This document shows, in pieces, positions 12,450-15,400 of a stretch of 15,400 nt of DNA; positions within the stretch are counted from its first letter, which is position 1; each line of letters opens with the position of its first letter. Made by a program: the position numbers and the translations under genes. The notes under the pieces are model-generated. The model ran no database searches. It had not been told where the DNA came from and saw nothing but the letters and a program-made list of their open reading frames with translations. Origin of the DNA: an uncultured Oscillospiraceae bacterium (GTDB lineage Bacteria > Bacillota > Clostridia > Oscillospirales > Oscillospiraceae); assembly GCA_910588045.1 (NCBI GenBank), contig CAJUPS010000077.1, positions 1 through 15,400 on the forward strand, written 5' to 3'.

Positions 12450-15083
12450 TTACTGTACCGCCGGATCTGCCTGCATAACCACCAGCGCTTTACAAATCTC
12501 CGCGCGGGTGATAGAGGCAGCTGGCAGCAGTTGGCCATCCCTGCCGTCCAGTGCACCGCGGTCCACTAGAATTTGGAAGTAGACCCTGGCGTACTCCGGC
12601 ACCTGGTCCGCATCCGGATATGCCTCGAAGCCCGGGGCGGCCTGACTAGCGGACAGCACGGAGGCCCTGGCGACCGATTCCTCCTCCGGCGGGAGGACCG
12701 GCTCATCGGGCAGCACCGGCTCACCGGAGGGTTCTTCCACCGGGGGCTCGCCGGAGGGCTCCTCCATCGGAGGCGCTGTATCCGTCGGTTCGTTGGTCGG
12801 GGTATCGGAGGGCTCTGCGGGGACCTCCGGCGCCGTCAGATGGAGCGCACGGCCCAGCATGGCCGCGGCCTGCGCCCGCTGGAGGGGCTCCTGGGGTGCG
12901 AAGTGGGCGGCGTCCACGCCGTTGACGATGCCCTGCTCATACATAGCGCGGATGGCGGGCCCTGCCCAGGACTCCACGCTCTCCAAGTCGGTAAAGGGCG
13001 TATCCTTCCCCGCGTACTGAGACGTATCCAGCTCCAGATACCGGGCCAACAGTACGGAGAACTCTGCGCGGCTCAGTCCCCGGTCCGGACGGGCGTAGAG
13101 GAGATCACCCTCGTACTCTCCCGTGAGGATCTGCTGCTGGTAGAGCTGCCCCATGTAGGGCTCCGCCCAGTGGCCGTCCAGGTCCTCAAAGGGGTGGTTG
13201 GCCTCCACGGTCACCGGAAGGGTAGCCGTCACGCTGCCCCGCGTGGCGGTGATCGTGCCGGATGCCGCCCGGGAGGCGGCGGTAAAGAGCCCGCTCTCAT
13301 CGATCGTCCCCAGCTCTGGGGATACCGTCCACACCACGTCCTCCGGGAAAATCTCCAGAGGCAGGTGGTTATAGAGGGCGGAAACGGTCATCTGTGCCGT
13401 GCCGCCTGCGATGATAGAGAGGGAGGCGGCGCTGCTGCCCGCGGCGCGTATGGTCATGGAACCCGGAACATCCAGCACAAGGATGTTCTGCTGCGCCGAA
13501 AACAGGCCATAGGAGGCGGATACCGTCACCGTACCGCCCTGCATCGGCGCGGTGAACACGCCGTCGGACACCTCCCCGGCGGTGGCGTAGAGATCCAGAG
13601 GCAGGTTCATGGGGAAATAGTGGGTATCCGTTACATTGGCGGTCATCTTTACCGTGTGCCCCGTCAGCACCGCCGGGGCGGCGGCGGAGAGGTACACGCC
13701 GTTGGGTTCTCCGGTGGCGTCGCCGGGGGCCAGCAGCAGCAGATGGTTGCTCACCTTCCGCTGGCTCTTGTCGCTGGGGGAGTTGAGCAGCTTCGCGGAG
13801 GCGCTGTCGGGCAGTGCAGCCACCGCCGTCGTGGAGCCGCCGCCGTCCAGGTTCAGCGCCGTGACGCAGCCCAGCTCCACCATCCGCTTGGCCAGCACCC
13901 CCAGGGAGGAGCCCATGCTGACAGTGTTCTGCCGCCCGTCCAGGGTGTAGAAGATCACGTCGCCGTTGGCCTTCACGCCGATGGCGGTGTGGGGGTCGGC
14001 GGAGACCTTAAAGTCGTCCCGGGCGATTCCGTTCTCCACCAGCAGGTCGTAGGCCCCCACGGCCTCGGTGACCTCGCTCCACCGGGCGTCCGCCGTGGTG
14101 AAGCTGACGGTGACCGTCTGCCCGGGGGTCAGGGAGCGGAGGAAGGCCAGCCCCGTGTCATAGCCGTCGGCAGCCCCGGTGAGGAGCACCTGGTTCTCCG
14201 CCAGCGTGCGGGAGAGGGCGTCCTCGGCCACCTCCTCCACCAGAAGGGTCAGCGTCTCCCCGATCGCCGCCCGGCCGCCGATGACGGTGGCAAGCGCGTT
14301 GATCCCCGGGGTCTCCACGGAGGGACCGGTGGTGTGGTCATCCCGATAGTCGGCGGTGAGCATGGTCACCCCGGCCTTGTCTACCCTCGGCTTGTTGAGA
14401 GAGGCCAGCTTCACGCTGTACCCCCCGGAGGAGACGGCGGTCATGGTCAGATTGGGTGCGCCCATGACGGCGCTGCCGTCGGCCCGGAAGCCCACGGCGT
14501 AGTATTCCGGCGAGCCGGAGAGCAGCTCCCCGTCGGACACCAGGATTCCCAGGGGGTAGCCAGTGGACAGGTCGTAGAAGTCTCCATTGATGGCGCCCAC
14601 CACCCGGTAACCCAGGCTCTCGTACTTCTGTGCAGCCTCGGAGACCGTGGAGCGGCCGCAGACGGAGGAACCGAAGGAGGCCACAGGCCGCACGCCCGCA
14701 GGCAGGGCGGCGCTCCCCTCCTCCGGAGAAAAGGCTGTGCCGTCGGGCTGCTCCTCCGGATTGGTCTGCGTCCCCTGATCGGGGAACAGCCAGGAGAGAT
14801 CCAGGCCCTCGGGGTTCCACTCGCCACCGGTGACGCCGGACTGGCCGCTCCAGGAGGAGGGCAGCGCGCCGCCGATGCCGGGGGTATATGTAAAGTAATA
14901 CTCATGGCGCGGCTTGTCATAGCCGCTGCTCCAGAAGATGTTCTCGCTGTAGGTGACGCCCTCCTGGAGCGAGACGTCCTTCAGCCACACGTCGCTTCCA
15001 AAGGCGGGGGATGCGGCCAGGGCGGCGGGAAGCAGCGTCAGCGCCAGGGCAAGTGCTGTGATGAGGGATATGGCTCGTTTCAT
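12450..15083 (-). CDS. Secreted phosphodiester glycosidase family protein with SLH anchors
   Basis: 877-residue exported, cell-wall-associated protein. Residues 1-23 are a signal peptide (positive MKRA, hydrophobic core, cleavage near ALAA). A phosphodiester glycosidase (NAGPA, PF09992-type) domain spans about 120-452. It has NGDFYD (166-171), TAIGVKANGDVIFYTLDGRQ (366-385) and NLDGGGSTT (411-419), the conserved catalytic and metal-site segments of that family. Residues 455-628 look like two bacterial Ig-like beta domains. SLH repeats lie at 631-686, 695-750 and 819-872. Between the second and third is a Pro/Glu/Thr linker of about 68 residues with a doubled EEPSGEP (774-780, 783-789). SLH domains bind pyruvylated wall polysaccharide, so the enzyme probably acts on phosphodiester-linked sugars at the cell surface. 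AAGGAGA sits 4 nt upstream of the ATG. Confidence 0.93.
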   Translation of the reverse strand: MKRAISLITALALALTLLPAALAASPAFGSDVWLKDVSLQEGVTYSENIFWSSGYDKPRHEYYFTYTPGIGGALPSSWSGQSGVTGGEWNPEGLDLSWLFPDQGTQTNPEEQPDGTAFSPEEGSAALPAGVRPVASFGSSVCGRSTVSEAAQKYESLGYRVVGAINGDFYDLSTGYPLGILVSDGELLSGSPEYYAVGFRADGSAVMGAPNLTMTAVSSGGYSVKLASLNKPRVDKAGVTMLTADYRDDHTTGPSVETPGINALATVIGGRAAIGETLTLLVEEVAEDALSRTLAENQVLLTGAADGYDTGLAFLRSLTPGQTVTVSFTTADARWSEVTEAVGAYDLLVENGIARDDFKVSADPHTAIGVKANGDVIFYTLDGRQNTVSMGSSLGVLAKRMVELGCVTALNLDGGGSTTAVAALPDSASAKLLNSPSDKSQRKVSNHLLLLAPGDATGEPNGVYLSAAAPAVLTGHTVKMTANVTDTHYFPMNLPLDLYATAGEVSDGVFTAPMQGGTVTVSASYGLFSAQQNILVLDVPGSMTIRAAGSSAASLSIIAGGTAQMTVSALYNHLPLEIFPEDVVWTVSPELGTIDESGLFTAASRAASGTITATRGSVTATLPVTVEANHPFEDLDGHWAEPYMGQLYQQQILTGEYEGDLLYARPDRGLSRAEFSVLLARYLELDTSQYAGKDTPFTDLESVESWAGPAIRAMYEQGIVNGVDAAHFAPQEPLQRAQAAAMLGRALHLTAPEVPAEPSDTPTNEPTDTAPPMEEPSGEPPVEEPSGEPVLPDEPVLPPEEESVARASVLSASQAAPGFEAYPDADQVPEYARVYFQILVDRGALDGRDGQLLPAASITRAEICKALVVMQADPAVQ

Positions 15084-15130
15084 TGGTTCTCCTTTACTTT
15101 TCCGCTAGTGGTTGGGGGCAGATTCGCCAT

Positions 15131-15159
15131 AGTATACCATATTTGCATAGAGATGTCCA
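15131..15159 (-). promoter_or_regulatory. Promoter of the SLH glycosidase gene
   Basis: On the minus strand TGGACA (15154-15159), a 17-nt spacer and TATACT (15131-15136) occur with an extended -10 TG two bases upstream. The start codon is about 45 nt downstream. Confidence 0.85.
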
Positions 15160-15354
15160 CTGGCAGTCCTCCTCGGTAACGGAAATGTAACATTTGCCGT
15201 CCCAGTGACATAGGATACTTCGGGGCAGGAAATCCCGAGGTCCTGCGGCAGACCGGCATTTTGCCCGGAACCGCCGTATAAAATCTGCGGCTGTGTGGGA
15301 GAATGATAGTGGTCCGATACCATCGGACACTTTTACCGGCGGAGAGTGAACTTT
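15160..15354 (+). other. Intergenic leader before the mazF-type gene
   Basis: No coding region is supported here on either strand. Structures seen: AAATGT/ACATTT inverted repeat (15183-15195); CTTCGGG (15218-15224) with CCCGAGG (15234-15240), which competes with GCAGGA (15225-15230)/TCCTGC (15241-15246); and a 9-bp stem with one bulge (15309-15330) followed by T4 (15331-15334). The last ends 20 nt before the toxin start codon and could be a weak attenuator or terminator. No clear promoter for the toxin gene was found. Confidence 0.4.
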
Positions 15355-15400
15355 GTGGATACAAGCGTAAAACGCGGCGACATTTATTATGCCGACCTCA
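15355..15400 (+). CDS. MazF/PemK family toxin, N-terminal fragment
   Basis: Only the first 15 codons are in the window: GTG start, then DTSVKRGDIYYADL. The VKRGDIYYADL pattern is the conserved first strand of MazF/PemK (NdoA) endoribonuclease toxins, which cleave mRNA at short sequence motifs. An in-frame TGA at 15346-15348 limits the start to the GTG at 15355, with GGAGAG at 15341-15346 as a plausible ribosome site. The rest lies outside the window. No antitoxin open frame is visible in the 270 nt upstream, where MazE-type antitoxins usually lie, although in some Clostridia the toxin gene is separated from it. Confidence 0.7.
   Translation, partial: MDTSVKRGDIYYADL

Noticed and set aside
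12573..15179. 868-codon plus-strand open frame opposite the SLH gene
   Set aside because: Low-complexity Gly/Arg/His composition typical of the antisense of a GC-rich gene; the minus-strand frame has a signal peptide, enzyme motifs and SLH domains.
15218..15246. H-type RNA pseudoknot
   Set aside because: The required loop across the 7-bp stem has zero length, so the two stems are more likely alternatives.
15080..15364. 94-codon minus-strand open frame upstream of the SLH gene
   Set aside because: It contains the promoter of the SLH gene, has no ribosome site or recognisable motif, and overlaps the mazF start.

Overview
The window comes from a GC-rich, low-gap bacterial chromosome. Most likely it is a gut Clostridia of the Oscillospiraceae/Flavonifractor type. 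That assignment is an inference from the paired radical-SAM/DUF4130 DNA-metabolism genes, the SLH-anchored surface protein, clostridial-style MutY cysteine spacing, AGGAGG-type ribosome sites, TTG and GTG starts, and consensus sigma-A promoters.

Layout. At 1-59 two back-to-back hairpins sit downstream of a minus-strand operon: a TetR regulator (743-1351) and an iron-sulfur-flavoprotein-like reductase (60-746). The tetR promoter carries a palindromic operator inside its 17-bp spacer. Divergently, a promoter at 1437-1465 drives a plus-strand operon: a radical SAM/HhH DNA-repair-type protein (1509-2777), a four-gene set of small enzymes or binding proteins (NTF2/SnoaL, VOC, RidA, NTF2/SnoaL; 2799-4426), and a DUF4130 protein (4426-5241). 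The last is the usual direct partner of the radical SAM gene, so the pair appears split by an inserted cassette. Within the cassette, about 22 codons of a lost second SnoaL-like gene survive at 3620-3685. A zinc-ribbon protein (5305-5679) with its own promoter and an AraC regulator (5761-6606) follow, closed by a terminator with an 18-bp stem.

From 6779 to 9471 lies an isolated three-gene phage-tail module: a baseplate/tail-fibre N-terminal type protein, a fibre with two 100-residue repeats, and a C-type-lectin-fold protein. The C-terminus of the third resembles the variable region of diversity-generating retroelement (DGR) targets and is followed by a DNA hairpin. No capsid, portal, integrase, reverse transcriptase or template repeat is visible in the window. 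This is the most unusual part of the window.

A new promoter (9528-9556) then drives a tight operon of a radical SAM/SPASM protein, MutY, and a PflX-like radical SAM protein (9586-12372). It ends at a bidirectional terminator shared with a large convergent minus-strand gene (12450-15083) for a secreted phosphodiester-glycosidase/SLH protein with a strong promoter. The last 46 bases hold the start of a MazF/PemK-type toxin gene with no antitoxin gene visible upstream.

All functional assignments rest on reading motifs by eye. No database search was possible.
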